A DNA stretch of 64,000 nucleotides from Chelydra serpentina (Eukaryota > Chordata > Testudines > Chelydridae), in NCBI GenBank assembly GCA_037349315.1, contig JBAIAC010000008.1:120712001-120776000 (forward strand). The letters are read 5' to 3'. Positions 48,261 to 62,509 of this stretch are shown here, in pieces. The stretch's first letter is position 1; every line of letters begins with the position of its first letter. Made by a program: the position numbers and the translations under genes. The notes below the pieces were generated by a model that did no database searches, had not been told where the DNA came from, and saw only the letters and a list, made by a program, of their open reading frames with translations.

Positions 48261-48495
48261 AGAGAGATGGGGAGGATCTTGGATGAGTATGGAACATGGG
48301 TGGAAGTAAGGGGGAAGAGTGGAGAAAATAAAAAAAAGCACAAGGGAGAAAAGAGAAGAAAGGGATTAAGGGAGGCAAAAACAATATGGGAGAGGACGAG
48401 TAACAGGACAATGTAAATATGAAAGGAAAATGAGAGGAGAGAAGTTGAGAGAAAGAAGAGAATAAAGAGCAGAAAAGAGCAAAAAGAGAAAATGG
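48261..48495 (+). repeat. Purine-rich tract
   Basis: About 235 bp in which the plus strand is overwhelmingly A and G (blocks such as gggagaaaagagaagaaagg). Minus-strand frames across it are low-complexity Ser/Phe/Leu translations, not genes. Confidence 0.75.
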
Positions 48496-49994
48496 TTTGA
48501 ACATGAACTTGGAATGTCAGAAAATGGAGACAAAAAGCAAGAAAAGACAAATTATATGTTAATTAATTTTTGTTTACTGAACTTCCCTGGCAAACAGTGT
48601 GTACTTTTAAGAGTGGTAGAATGGGATGGAAGCACTATTTTGAGCACTGGTGGAATATTAATATTGCCAGCTACTCTGGATTCTATTGTTAAATCACTGG
48701 AAGAAGAAAGAAAATAAGCTGCATTTTGCTACCATGCTTACGGCCATTGGACTTCTGCTTTTTTGGTGAGCTGTCCCTACATTTTTTTAAATGTTGGCAT
48801 TAATGTCCAGATCCCAGTGCAGAGAACTGGTTTCCAATTCTTCTGCAGTACAGGAAACACCCTGAACAATCTCCCATTAATGTAAAAGAGCCTTTAGTCT
48901 CGTACTAGATCCTGAGGAATCATCTCAATGACCCTTCCCAGAATTCTGAGGCCAGCTGTGTGCCAAATGTTGCAATCGTTGCATATGAGATTTGGCTACG
49001 TTTGGGGAAAGAGGGGTGGAAAGTGTCTTGCAGGCCCACCTCAAAATATTAAGGCTAGCCTTGTTACTGCTTATTTCTGTACCCAGCCTCAGCAGAACTA
49101 AGGTCCTTTGAGCCAGGATGCTATTTGCTAATGGCCACATATACGCCCAGAAATTCAGATGCTACTATTGGGAATACAGAATTGCTGTGATTTCAATGGT
49201 GAACTGGGATATAAGAACTGGGATGAAACTAGGCTTGTAAATACTGTCTGGAATAAAAAGGTCAACGCTACCACCCCAAAGTGTTTCTTAGTTATTTTCA
49301 AAAGTATTAGAGTTACCATAACAACCTAATGTATCTTTTTATATAAATTCCTTTTCTCTTCATCATTTATGTAAGCACAGTTGCCTTGGCAACTAAAAGA
49401 ATTGTTTTAATAAAGCAACGCCTTTTCTTTTCCAAACTGCATGTTCCTGCTAGATTTCACTGAGAGAAGACTCATCTCAACCCTCTCCACTCCTCAAGAC
49501 ACTCAACAACGGAACAAAAGAAAAGCTGAGAATAATGAACGAGGAGACCTCTTATCACCTCTTCCCCACAATAAAACTCCTTTTGTAGACATACGTGGCC
49601 GAAGACTAAAACAATGTGCAATTGCATGCCCATTAGTCCCTATGTATACTGTATAGGGGATGCCACTAAATACTCAGTATGTGCCACTCCATATCGACTG
49701 TGCTCTGCTATTGCCTGAGTACGGGAATCTACCCTGAAGACCTGAGGTAGTGGATGCTGAGTTTTTAATGGTGTCAACTCTATGCTGAAAAAGCTGCATT
49801 AATGTGTGACCATGTCTTTGTCAGCAGCCTCTATCCAGGTTTCTGGGGAAAGGAAGAATAAAAGACGCAAGTGCCATCTCAAGCTCTCAACAGTTTTGTG
49901 GTGGGTACATAAGGTGCCACAAATGCAAAAAAGGCAATCCATGATTTTGACATATATAAACACTCTCACCCCCCATCTGTGTTACAGATCTCCT
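48496..49994. other. No gene recognised
   Basis: Short frames only; no clear repeat. Confidence 0.5.
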
Positions 49995-50407
49995 CTTCAC
50001 AGGGGTGAATTTCACCCGTAGAGAGTAACACCTGTCTCTTAATTTATATGACATCTTTCTTCCTTTGCACTCTAAATTTAGGACCAGATTGTACTCTATC
50101 CTACTGCATGTTGAGGGGGATAGCTGGCTGATCTGGGGTAGGTAGAACAGAGGAGAAGAGAAGTGTGAAATCTTTAAATATATATCTATAGCTATATATC
50201 TCTATATCTATCTATCAATATATATTTTACGTCTCCCCTCTGTGCTACCCACCCCAGAACAGCCAAATGACTTCCTTCTAAGTGAAGTAACATGGAGTAC
50301 AATCTAGCCCTAAATTTAGTGTGTGAAGGGAGAAAAAAATTCAAATAAAATAAGATATAGGTGTGGACAGGCGTTTCTCTCTGTGGGTGAAATTCACCCC
50401 CCTTGCA
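49995..50407. mobile_element. Long fold-back (palindromic) element
   Basis: Left and right halves are inverted copies along their whole length: ggggtgaatttcaccc near 50000 against gggtgaaattcacccc near 50388; ctaaatttaggaccagattg near 50070 against caatctagccctaaattta near 50302; tctggggtaggtagaacagagg near 50132 against cctctgtgctacccacccc near 50238. The centre is an AT-rich tatatctatc tract. The whole would form a cruciform of about 410 bp. Family unknown; no target duplication found. Confidence 0.75.
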
Positions 50408-50540
50408 GAAGATTCCCAGAAGGCCTGTGTACCTCTTAAGTCCTATTTTGAGGGCTGGTATAGGATGTAAATGGGTCTTAAGTGTGGCAAAGGCGTTGCG
50501 TTGGCCCTCTGCAAGGGGTAAATTTTATGTGAAAATGGTA
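50402..50540. repeat. Dispersed MITE-like repeat
   Basis: cccttgcagaagattcccag on the left and cctctgcaaggggtaaattt on the right are inverted. Related text occurs at 25575-25672 and 51880-51960. It abuts the fold-back and may share its right end. Confidence 0.55.
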
Positions 50541-50554
50541 TCATCTAGGGATCT

Positions 50555-50725
50555 GAGCACAGGACTGGGCACTATTTCCAATCCCTGCTGTGACACTGAT
50601 TCCTTTTTGTGTCCTTTGGCAAATCACTTAAACTCTTCGTCTCTATTTCCTAATCTGTAAAATGAGCATCACAATGTTACCGGCAGTACGTTCTGTGAAT
50701 GTGCAGATGACAAATTCATAAATGT
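50555..50725 (+). repeat. MIR-like SINE, target of the next insertion
   Basis: Blocks tttccaatccctgctgtgac, cctttggcaaatcacttaaa and cctaatctgtaaaatgagca in MIR order. The element at 50743 appears to have landed in its 3' part. Confidence 0.65.
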
Positions 50726-50742
50726 TAAGGAGGTGCTCACAC

Positions 50743-51065
50743 AGTGTTGTAGCCATGTCAGTCCAGGATATTAGAGAGCCAAGGTTGGTGAGATAATATT
50801 TTGTATTGGACCAATTTCTGTTGTTGAGAGACGGACGCTTTCAAGCTTTCACAGAGCTCTTCTTCAGGTCTGGGAAACTTACTCAAGTCCCTTGAAATAT
50901 GTGTTAACTACATATGTTAAACAATCTGTTCCACCTTGTATTGAGCTGTGAAACTCTGAGTAAGTTTCCCAACCTGAAGAAGAACTGTGTAAGCTTGAAC
51001 GCTTGTCTCTATCACCAACAGGAGTTGGTCCAATAAAAGATATTCTCTCATTCACCCTGTCTCTC
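50743..51065. mobile_element. Inverted-dimer retroelement with 17-bp target duplication
   Basis: The left arm (50771-50885) is antisense and the right arm (50958-51068) sense to the same sequence (blocks attggaccaa against ttggtccaat; gctcttcttcaggtctggga against cccaacctgaagaagaactg). About 70 bp of unpaired sequence lies between. The unit is flanked by taaggaggtgctcacac (50726-50742) and taaggaggtgctcagac (51066-51082), 16 of 17 bases identical, so it inserted as one piece. No coding sequence remains. The layout equals that of 1021-1820 though the sequence is different. Confidence 0.85.
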
Positions 51066-51082
51066 TAAGGAGGTGCTCAGAC

Positions 51083-51879
51083 ATTACAGTCCTGGGAGCT
51101 ACATAATTATCTGTACAGACAAGGCTGGCTTGCCAAATAGTTTACATTTGAAATGAGTTTTGAAGATGAAAAAATGCAATAAGTGCTACATGAGGGTCCG
51201 ATCTTCCAGACAGACATTGAAGTGAACATTGATTTAACTAGGATTACTCAGCTGAGTCAAGTTAGGTGTGTCTTTTCAGGATCCTTATGCCATAAGTAAT
51301 TATTATGCTATAGCTCAGTCTTGGTTACAAAGATAAGGGGCTATGCTGATGAGTATAAATGAATAGGGGGGCAGGGAGGAATTAGTGATTAGGAAAGATT
51401 AGAAATAACTAAATATATACACACTTTGGTTTAAAGATTTCTTAGGGAAATGAAGTGGCATGATAAATCTTCAAATATTTGAAGGATGTAAACATCAAGG
51501 TGAGAGAGAAAGTACTTAGGATTTCACAACGTAAAACAAAGTAACAGAATGCAATTATGAAAGGGAAAAGTTAGGCTGAATATTAGAAAAAACATTGTAA
51601 CAATGACTATATATATTTTACGGTATACTAGTCACCATAATAGTCTCCAACAGATGTGGTAACAACCTCATTGCTTGGGGGCACGTAACACAGACTGGGA
51701 AAAATACTAGACTAATAATTTTGGAACTTAAAAGATTCTCAAATCAACAGAAACATATCAACCCCAGGTCTGCAACGAAACTTTCTTTATTGTTTTTCTA
51801 TAGAGAGCTAGACTTAAGACAGCTGTCACTATCCCATAATTGTTAAGGGAGGCTGTTGAGATCGTTTATTCATACAGGG
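51083..51879. other. No gene recognised
   Basis: A+T-rich, nothing identified. Confidence 0.5.
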
Positions 51880-51960
51880 TGAAATTCAGTTATCAAAAGA
51901 AGACATATGTACCTTATGTGGTGCATAGGGCGTGTGCTGGCCCCTCTGCACAGGGGTGAA
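51880..51960. repeat. MITE-like repeat fragment
   Basis: gggtgaaattcagttatcaa, tgtaccttatgtggtgcata and ggcccctctgcacaggggtg; same family as 50402-50540. Confidence 0.6.
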
Positions 51961-51984
51961 CAGGAGGTAACCCGGGGGCGCAGG

Positions 51985-52262
51985 GGAACTGCTCCCCACC
52001 CCAGCTCACCTCTGCCTCCCTGGGCCTGAGTGCGAAGCCGCCGCTTGCTTCTCAGCCCTCCCAGGCTTCCCACGCGAACAGCTGATTTGCGGGAAGCCGG
52101 GGGGGGGGGGCGGGGGGAGGGGAGATAGGGGCGGAGCGTTCAGGGGAGGAGGCGGAGGTGAGCTGGGGTGGGGAGCGGGGTACTGCCAGTGGGTGCTCTG
52201 CACCTACCAAATTTTCCTCGTGGGTGCTCCAGCCCCGGAGCACCCACGGAGTCGGCACCTAA
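51985..52262 (-). mobile_element. GC-rich element, reverse copy of the 26541 family
   Basis: On the minus strand it begins taggtgccgactccgtgggt and continues with gctccggggctggagcaccc, as in 26541-26951. Its interior is a palindrome (cagctcacctctgcctcc against ggaggcggaggtgagctg) around a run of G residues at 52100. Confidence 0.8.
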
Positions 52263-53088
52263 GGTGCCACTTTTGGATAATGTGCTCAGGGGGAGCAGCC
52301 ACTCTCCCTGCTCCCCCCTTAGCTACGCTACCCCACCCCTAGGAGCCAGAGGGACCTGCCGGCCCAGGTAAGCACCGCTGGGACTCCCCACCTTGCCCCC
52401 GGCAGGTCCCTCTGGCTCTTAGGGGTAGGGCGGGGTGGGCACCCACTTCGGGAGCCCACGAGACCCTCCTGCCCGGCCCCTGAGCTCCCGGCTCAGAAGG
52501 CTAGTCCCCGGCCCCTCCCCGCAGCTTCAGCTCGCCCCGCCGCCGGCGCATGCTCTGGGTGGCGGGCTGTGAGCTCGGCCTGACCCAGTGCTCCAAGCGC
52601 TGCGCGGCAGTGGCGTGGCCCGGCTCCAGCCGAGCGGTGCAGCTGTAGCGCCATCAGCCACCTCCAGGCAGCGCGGTGAGGGGGCTGGGAGCAGGGAGGG
52701 GGTGTTGGATAGGGGAGTTCGGGGGGGTGGTCAGGGGTGGAGGGGTGGATAGGGGTTGAGGCAGTCAGAGGGCAGGAAACAGGGGGATTGAATGGGGGCA
52801 AGGGTCCCGGGGGGGGCAGTCAGGAAGAAGCAGGGGTTGGATGGGGCAGTGGAAGGCAGTCAGGGGCATGGGTTCCAGGGGCAGTCAGGGGACAGAGAGA
52901 AGGGGTGGTTGGATGGGGCAGGGGTCCCGGGGGGGGCGATCAGGAATGAGAGGAGAGGTTGGATGGGGCGGCGGGGGGTAGTCAGGGGACAGGGAAGGGG
53001 GGTGGATGGGGCAGGGGTTCCGGGGGGCATCAAGGAACACAGGGGGTTGGATGGGGCAGGAGTCCTGGGGGGCGGGCCACAACCCCCT
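52263..53088 (+). repeat. GC-rich composite repeat with G-rich minisatellite
   Basis: Contains the inverted pair taggagccagagggacctgc and gcaggtccctctggctctta (about 52340-52427), a CpG-dense block (52500-52680), then an irregular minisatellite (52690-53080) whose units of about 40-60 bp include ggttggatggggcaggggtc and gggggggcagtcaggg. I recognise the unit text as an abundant turtle-type repeat. The CpG density therefore does not by itself indicate a promoter. Confidence 0.65.
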
Positions 53089-53181
53089 TGGGGTTGGTCC
53101 TGCTTTGAGCAGGGGGTTGGACTAGTTGACCTCCTGAGGTCCCTTCTAACCCTGAGATTCTATGATTCTATGATTCTATGA
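53089..53181 (+). mobile_element. CR1/SINE 3' end fragment
   Basis: ttggggttggtcctgctttg, gagcagggggttggactagt, ggtcccttctaaccctgaga and three ATTCTATG units. The 5' edge lacks the tRNA head, and the text cttggggttggtcc fits CR1 better than the SINE, so it is probably a severely truncated CR1. Confidence 0.85.
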
Positions 53182-53692
53182 GTAGGGAACCAGTTGTTAA
53201 GATTTTGGCAGCTCATCACCGGGTATGCCTGCTTGAGCAGGAAATTACACCTCCCAGCTCTAGTATAGACATACCATAGAGTGTTTGGGTTTGCAGCTGA
53301 TGAATTGTGCCACAAACAAACTTGAGCCTGTAGTCTTTGGCTGCATCTCTACTGCATTACTAGCTTGAGCATCAGTAGCACTTGAGTTTCAACTCGTACT
53401 CCCTTATAGCCTAGTTGACTTGAGTTTAAAACTCTATTCAACTCAACCAGGAGACATCTGTGTGTGGACAGGAGTCAAGTCAGGGGCAACACTTGAGCTA
53501 TTCTTCGAGCTAACGTTGAAGGGAAGATAGGCCCTTACAATACACCCACATATGATTTGAGGTTTTAAATGTTCCCTTTTTCCCATAAAGTATTTATTTT
53601 CAGAACTACTTTTGCAAATAGATAAACAACAGTATGCCTCTGATTTTACATGGAAGGTTGCTTGTTAAAGATATTTTGAACCAAACTTGATC
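53182..53692. other. No gene recognised
   Basis: Nothing identified; possible remnants of a MITE near 53335-53480. Confidence 0.4.
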
Positions 53693-53701
53693 ATATATAT
53701 T

Positions 53702-53840
53702 CCATGCATCCGATGAAGTGGGTACTAACCCACGAAAGCTTATGCTGAAATAAATTTGTTAGTGTCTAAGGTGCTACAAGTTTTTCTTTCTTATTTTCGT
53801 TTTACTGACACAGACTAACACGGCTACTACACTGAAACCT
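53702..53840 (+). mobile_element. Short 3' copy of the 1021-1820 retroelement family
   Basis: Sense-strand 3' end: catccgatgaagtgggtact, cccacgaaagcttatgctga, gtctaaggtgctacaag, gacacagactaacacggct. Flanked by atatatatt on both sides (53693-53701 and 53841-53849), possibly a 9-bp target duplication, although the text is low complexity. Confidence 0.75.
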
Positions 53841-53849
53841 ATATATATT

Positions 53850-57260
<3,411 letters not shown>

Positions 57261-57268
57261 TCTACTGG

Positions 57269-57391
57269 TAGGGTGACCAGATGTCCTGATTTTATAGGGA
57301 CAGTCCCGATTTTTGGGTCTTTTTCTTATATAGGCTCCTATTACCCCCCCACCCCATCCCGATTTTTCACACTTGCTGTCTGGTCACCCTA
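57269..57391. mobile_element. hAT-type MITE, TAGGGTGACC family, copy 2
   Basis: 123 bp with termini tagggtgaccagatgtcc and ctgtctggtcaccct, flanked by a perfect 8-bp duplication tctactgg (57261-57268 and 57392-57399). Closely similar to copy 1 at 22314-22437, differing mainly in the length of the central C run. Confidence 0.93.
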
Positions 57392-57399
57392 TCTACTGG

Positions 57400-58159
57400 T
57401 TAGTGGGCTGGGATGGCCAAAACCTTCTTTGAGGAGGCTATTGCAACAGTCAGTACTAGCTCTGAGCAACCTTTACACGCTGTGAGCATAAGGACTAGAA
57501 TTGTGTCTGGCCCCTGCCCTGGGGCGCGGTTCAGGTGAGAAGGGGACATGCTGTGTGTCCTCTCCCCTCCCACCACACCAGACACAATGTGCCCCTTGAG
57601 GTTTTTATACACATGGTAGTGGTAAGATGTAGCAGTTAATGTGAATTCTTTTTTTATTATTTGTACTACTGTGGTAGAGTCCAAACGGCCCAATCAGGGT
57701 TGAGGACAATGAGGAGAAGCCTCAGTACTCAAGATAAGAGATTATGAGAGTTTTAGATGTGGAAAGAAAGCAAAGATGGGACCTGAGAAATGTCATGGGG
57801 AAGGAGTGGCAAGATTTCTACACAACATGTCTGTGTGGGCAAAAAAAAGGTAGGAGTGAGATGAGCCACAGTCTATGGTGCTTTTTGTCAGAGAGGACGG
57901 TGGCGCTGTCGACACTGACAGACAAAATGGGGAAGCCAGGAGGGTTTGAGATGAAAGGAGAGAGTTCAGTTTAAGCCATGTGAAAGTATAGTTGACAAGG
58001 AGACCTCCAGAAGGAGATGTAAGAAGAATGGATTGTACGGAGGGGGACAGATCAGCAGTGGAGAGGTAGATTTTTTAGTCACTGGTGTAAGATGGTAACT
58101 GAAGCAATGTGAGTACACACTGTCCCCTAGAGAAAGGCTATAGAGACTGAAAAAGAGGG
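57400..58159. other. No gene recognised
   Basis: Nothing identified; frames of 97 codons or less. Confidence 0.5.
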
Positions 58160-58167
58160 GGCTAAGG

Positions 58168-58573
58168 CAGGGCCGGCGTGCTCATTAGGCAATCCTAGGC
58201 AGTCGCCTAGGGCGCCAAGATTTGGGGGGGTGGTGGGCGGCTGCCTCCCGGCTCCCCGCTCAGCCACTTAGCGGGGAGCCGGGGGGAAGCTGCCGGGAGC
58301 CGCCCCGGGCTCCCTGCTCAGCTTCCGTGGCCGGCGGGTCACAGGTGGTGGTGGGGGGCTGAGCGCCTGCAGGTGGGGGGAGGCTGAGCTCCCGTGGGTG
58401 GGGGACCTGGCTGGGGGGGAGGCGGCATTGTGTGTGTGTGTGTGGGGGGGGGAGGCTGAGCTCCCGTGGGCAGGGGAGCTGGCTGGGCGGGGGGTGGGGG
58501 GACGGGGACGGGGACGCAGGGCTGGTGCAAGGAAGTTTCGCCTAGGGCGCGTAACTTCCTTGCACTGGCCCTG
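58168..58573. mobile_element. GC-rich hAT-type non-autonomous element
   Basis: 406 bp beginning cagggccggcgtg and ending gcactggccctg. Flanks ggctaagg (58160-58167) and ggccaagg (58574-58581) agree at 7 of 8 bases. Internal inverted text includes gtcgcctagggcgcc against tttcgcctagggcgcg, and the middle is a G-rich imperfect minisatellite with a short GT run at 58430-58443. Pro/Gly-rich frames across it are by-products. Confidence 0.8.
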
Positions 58574-58794
58574 GGCCAAGGACAGGGCCCTGTGGGACTG
58601 TCATGGAGAGTGGCCACAGAAGGAGGACAACAAAGGAACAGCCAAAGAGGTTTTTCTGGCCTCAAGGATCAGTCAGTCTATAAACTCTGAAAGCCAAACT
58701 TTGCTCCTATGACTGTCAGTACCATGGTATTCCATGATAAATTAGCCCAGCCTAGTTAGTACCGGAACACTCCACACACAGCATCTTTCATGTG

Positions 58795-58985
58795 TGGATC
58801 ACAAAGCTTTTGCATGTCAACTATGCTTCACAGCATCTTTGTGAGATAGGTATTGTTATACTGATTCTACAGAATGGCAAATGAGGTTTAGAGAGTTGTT
58901 CAAATGACTCACCCAAGGTCATGCAATCAGGAGTTTTGACTCCAAGCTTTCTGCTCTAGCCACTAAACTAAGAGAATGGCTTTTG
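58795..58985 (-). repeat. MIR-like SINE
   Basis: Reverse-strand MIR order: cacaaagcttttgcatgtc, gtgagataggtattgttata, cacccaaggtcatgcaatc and the head block ttctgctctagccactaaac. Confidence 0.65.
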
Positions 58986-60108
58986 TCTCATCATAGTCTT
59001 TAGAATACTGGAAATAAAAAAAAATATGAGGAGAACCCATGCTCCATTGTACAGCATCCTTTTTGCTTTAGAAATTGTTTTCTAAATACAAGAACAAATT
59101 ATTTGTATATACATTGATACAATCTCTCTGAAAATTACAGACTAGGGATCCAAGTTTACCCCTGGTATGCATGAGAAGTTTGGCCTCAGATTTCCACCTT
59201 AAATATATTATGCTGTTAGTTTTCCTTCAATGCAAACTAAGCAATTCTTAAGTTCTGAGTGAAATAAGCTAGCATGAGACACAAAATAATAACAGATTTA
59301 AGTACTCACAGAATTATATAACAAATAGATACCATGTTAAAATGCCAAGCCTTCTGAAACAGATTAAGAGCTTGTAACCCATGTTTAAATTGTGAATATG
59401 CAAGGACTAAGCATGCCTTGGGAATTGTGTTATTTGCATACATACTGTTCCAATCAATCAATATATGATTGTTAACGCTACTGACAAAACAACAAGAGAC
59501 TCCTCAAACAGTAGACATTATTCAAGTGATCTCTAACACAAGAATCTTCTTCCTGACGAGCTGTGTAATGCAGGTTTAACAAGAAGGATATTGTAACTGA
59601 AAAATGGAAATAGTTAACAGTGAAAGAATATAGATCTGAAAGCAAGCAGCCTAAGAAGAGTGGCGCACAGTACCAAATTAAAAAGAATGCAACACTAATG
59701 GACTTCAAAGCTTTACAGACGTTTAGACTACACCAGCATATTGCAGCTAATACTCTGCAGGACTGTACTGGGTTTGATTCTCTAGTCTATCAAAAGTATG
59801 AACAATGATCAAAATGTGAACAAACCACTACTCATTTAAAAATATTTTTTTTTAAATATTTTTTTAAATGCCTTACCTTTAAGAAAGTAGAAAAGTCTGT
59901 TTTTAATGAAAAATCAGTTTCCCAGTTGTTTCTCGCTATCCTCCGGATCTATGCTGCAGCATGGTCCCTTTCTTGTTATCTGTGACATCAGAGCGGGCAC
60001 ATGCTCTGTGTAGTTGAGAGTGGATTCTGGTTGGTACAACTTCAGAAGGCCTAAAATTAAGAGAGAGAATTTTTCTCAGAGTTACTTTTATCCTCTATGT
60101 CTATAGAA
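58986..60108. other. No gene recognised
   Basis: A+T-rich, nothing identified. Confidence 0.5.
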
Positions 60109-60212
60109 ACCTAAGAACTGATACACTTGATCACACCAGTCATTCCCCCATTATACAGTATCCTGTCTCTGATAAAGCCAGTACCAGATAATTCAGTGGA
60201 AGGTGCAAGTAA
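60109..60212 (-). mobile_element. Old CR1-like LINE 3' fragment
   Basis: cctaagaactgatacacttg, acagtatcctgtctctgata and gccagtaccagataattcag follow the order of 21951-22200 but with more changes, so it is an older copy of a related subfamily. Confidence 0.55.
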
Positions 60213-62509
60213 GTGTAGGCAGTTTAGAATAACTGCAAAAAAAATAAAATTACGCCCCCCCCCCGCCTTAAAGGTTAATTCATGCCCAGAGGCATCAGAG
60301 TTTAGATCCCGTCCACATTTTGATTTCTATCCTATTTTCAAATGAAAACCTCCCAAAATTGGTCCACTTTCATGAATTTGAAACAAAATGCTACATTTTG
60401 TTGTTTCTGAATTTCACTGTTAATAATTCACAAAACTCCCCCCAAAAGGAAGAATGCCACAGTCAGAATTATCTACAGCATTTTTACCACACTTAAGTGT
60501 TGTTTGGAAGATTCCCATCCAAATATAATGCCCTGATGCAAGTACCAAACATGGCCCAAATGTGCTGATGTGGTAAAATCAGATTGGACATCAGCCCACA
60601 ATACGGATCATCTTGTACAATATATACTTGACATAATGGACTAAATCTGCCCCCATCATTTTTAATAAGTGAGGTCCATCATTATTGTATATACTCCATA
60701 AAGAATTAATTGATTTGACAGTGGAATATGATCAACAATTCAACAACTGTTCAATGCCCAGGAACTGAAGATTCCACAGAAAGGGTACAGTACATTGTCT
60801 CGTATAATGATGTTAGTTTCACATTCTATTTTTCATGATCAATTAGTTTCTAGGTTTTCAAGTGATGTATCAAAAGTATTTCAAAGAAAGAAATCACATA
60901 TCATGGGATGTGAATAATGAACTGTTGGGAAAAAAGGATCATATACCTTTCGAAACTTAAACAATAGATTATATACTATACTTCGTGCTCTGGAAATGAT
61001 CACATATCAAATTCTTTCCTAGTAATGTTTAAAACTCAGCTGTTATGGTGCAAGCACATTTAATATTCCACCACTGGGTTGCAAAATCTGATTCTAGCCA
61101 TGATAGAATAATTATAACCATGCTGAACACTATGTATCATTGTAACAGAAGTGACAAAAAATCAACCTCCCTTCTCTCGTGTTGCAAAAGTGTTGATAAG
61201 GTTGCTTTAGTCACAGGAAACTAGGACTACACATGTTAAATAAGGACATGTTCACACTTCTGTTATAATAATGGTTCTTTATATCATAAACAACTTAAGT
61301 ATGGCAAACTACCTTTAGAAAACATCTGCTGGAAGGTAAGAGTTGGTGCCAAAAACCTTTAATGGAAGTTTCTGATTGTCTTGTGTGTAAGTATATCCAG
61401 GATGTAACACTTTTAGCCCTTTGGTGATTAAACTCTCACTTTGTATACCTTCAGAAAGTGCTGCAGAAACATATTTTCTGATTCTTCACACATGAGAGTT
61501 ACGTGCAGGAGTGACATTCCTTCAGAACTTTAGAAAATGTGCCAAATTTGCTGCTGACACAAACAAGCTGCCCGCCTTGAGTGGAGATGTGTACGTCAGC
61601 AGCGAAATTGGCCAAACGTGTTTAAACAGACCTTTTAATTAAAAGCAAAATACAGTTATCAGATGGTGTTTGATATGCATTTATTGTTTTGGAAACTGTG
61701 CGACTTCCAATTCCTAGTAATGATATGCAGAGATCTTTTGGCAAAGAAAACAGAGCTCTTTAATACATCATCAATACGTTGTACGCATTAACCATGTGTT
61801 TTTTGTGCCCCTCCTCAGGTGTGAGTTATTAAAGAGTGTTTCATGAGGCCTGTCATTTTGAAAAACCAGATGTAAATAACCCCATAGCAATGCATTCTTA
61901 CTTATCCCTCTGTATATGTATGTATATATAGTTTTTAAAAGCACGACTTAGGACAATACTAAAGAAATACATTAAATAGCATTGCTGCAATTGTTTAATA
62001 CAACAGCAGCAAAAAAGTCCCACAAAAGTTCACTAGATATTCTCCACCATTAATATTACATACAGTTGGCCCAATTCTGCCCTCAAAGTCAATAGGCGTT
62101 ACGATCCTGTACCTGAGTGCGAAATTGGGTCTTAATTCATGTGATACTACTATATACACACTATAGATTTCATTAAATAGCTGCTGCAGCAGGCACCAAA
62201 TATATAAAACTTTGGCTATTTCTCCAGGCATTGCACTGAAAATGCACCTCTGAATAGTTATGAGTCAGATGATCAGGAGTGGGGTGTCGCTAAAATTACC
62301 CTCTTTCACAGAGAACATGGGACATACCTCACCCAGACTGTCAGTGGCCTGTGGGCAGGTTCAGTATGGCACGGCTATAAATAATGAAATATCTTTCACA
62401 GAGTGCTCTACGGAACTTGTTTTAAGAGAGAGAAATAGTATTTACTCTTCAAAATGAAAGACGCATTCCAAATACTGTTTCAGACACATTCAATCCCTCT
62501 CCAAAAATG
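60213..62509. other. No gene recognised
   Basis: A run of C at about 60257-60266. A weak palindrome at 62068-62133 (cccaattctgccctc against gagtgcgaaattggg) is probably a mini-MITE. Otherwise nothing. Confidence 0.45.

Noticed and set aside
52500..52680. CpG-island promoter
   Set aside because: The text belongs to a dispersed GC-rich repeat, and no transcript start or unique exon is visible.
52690..53080. CRISPR-like array
   Set aside because: Units vary in length and sequence, there are no unique spacers of uniform size, and the genome is vertebrate; it is a minisatellite.
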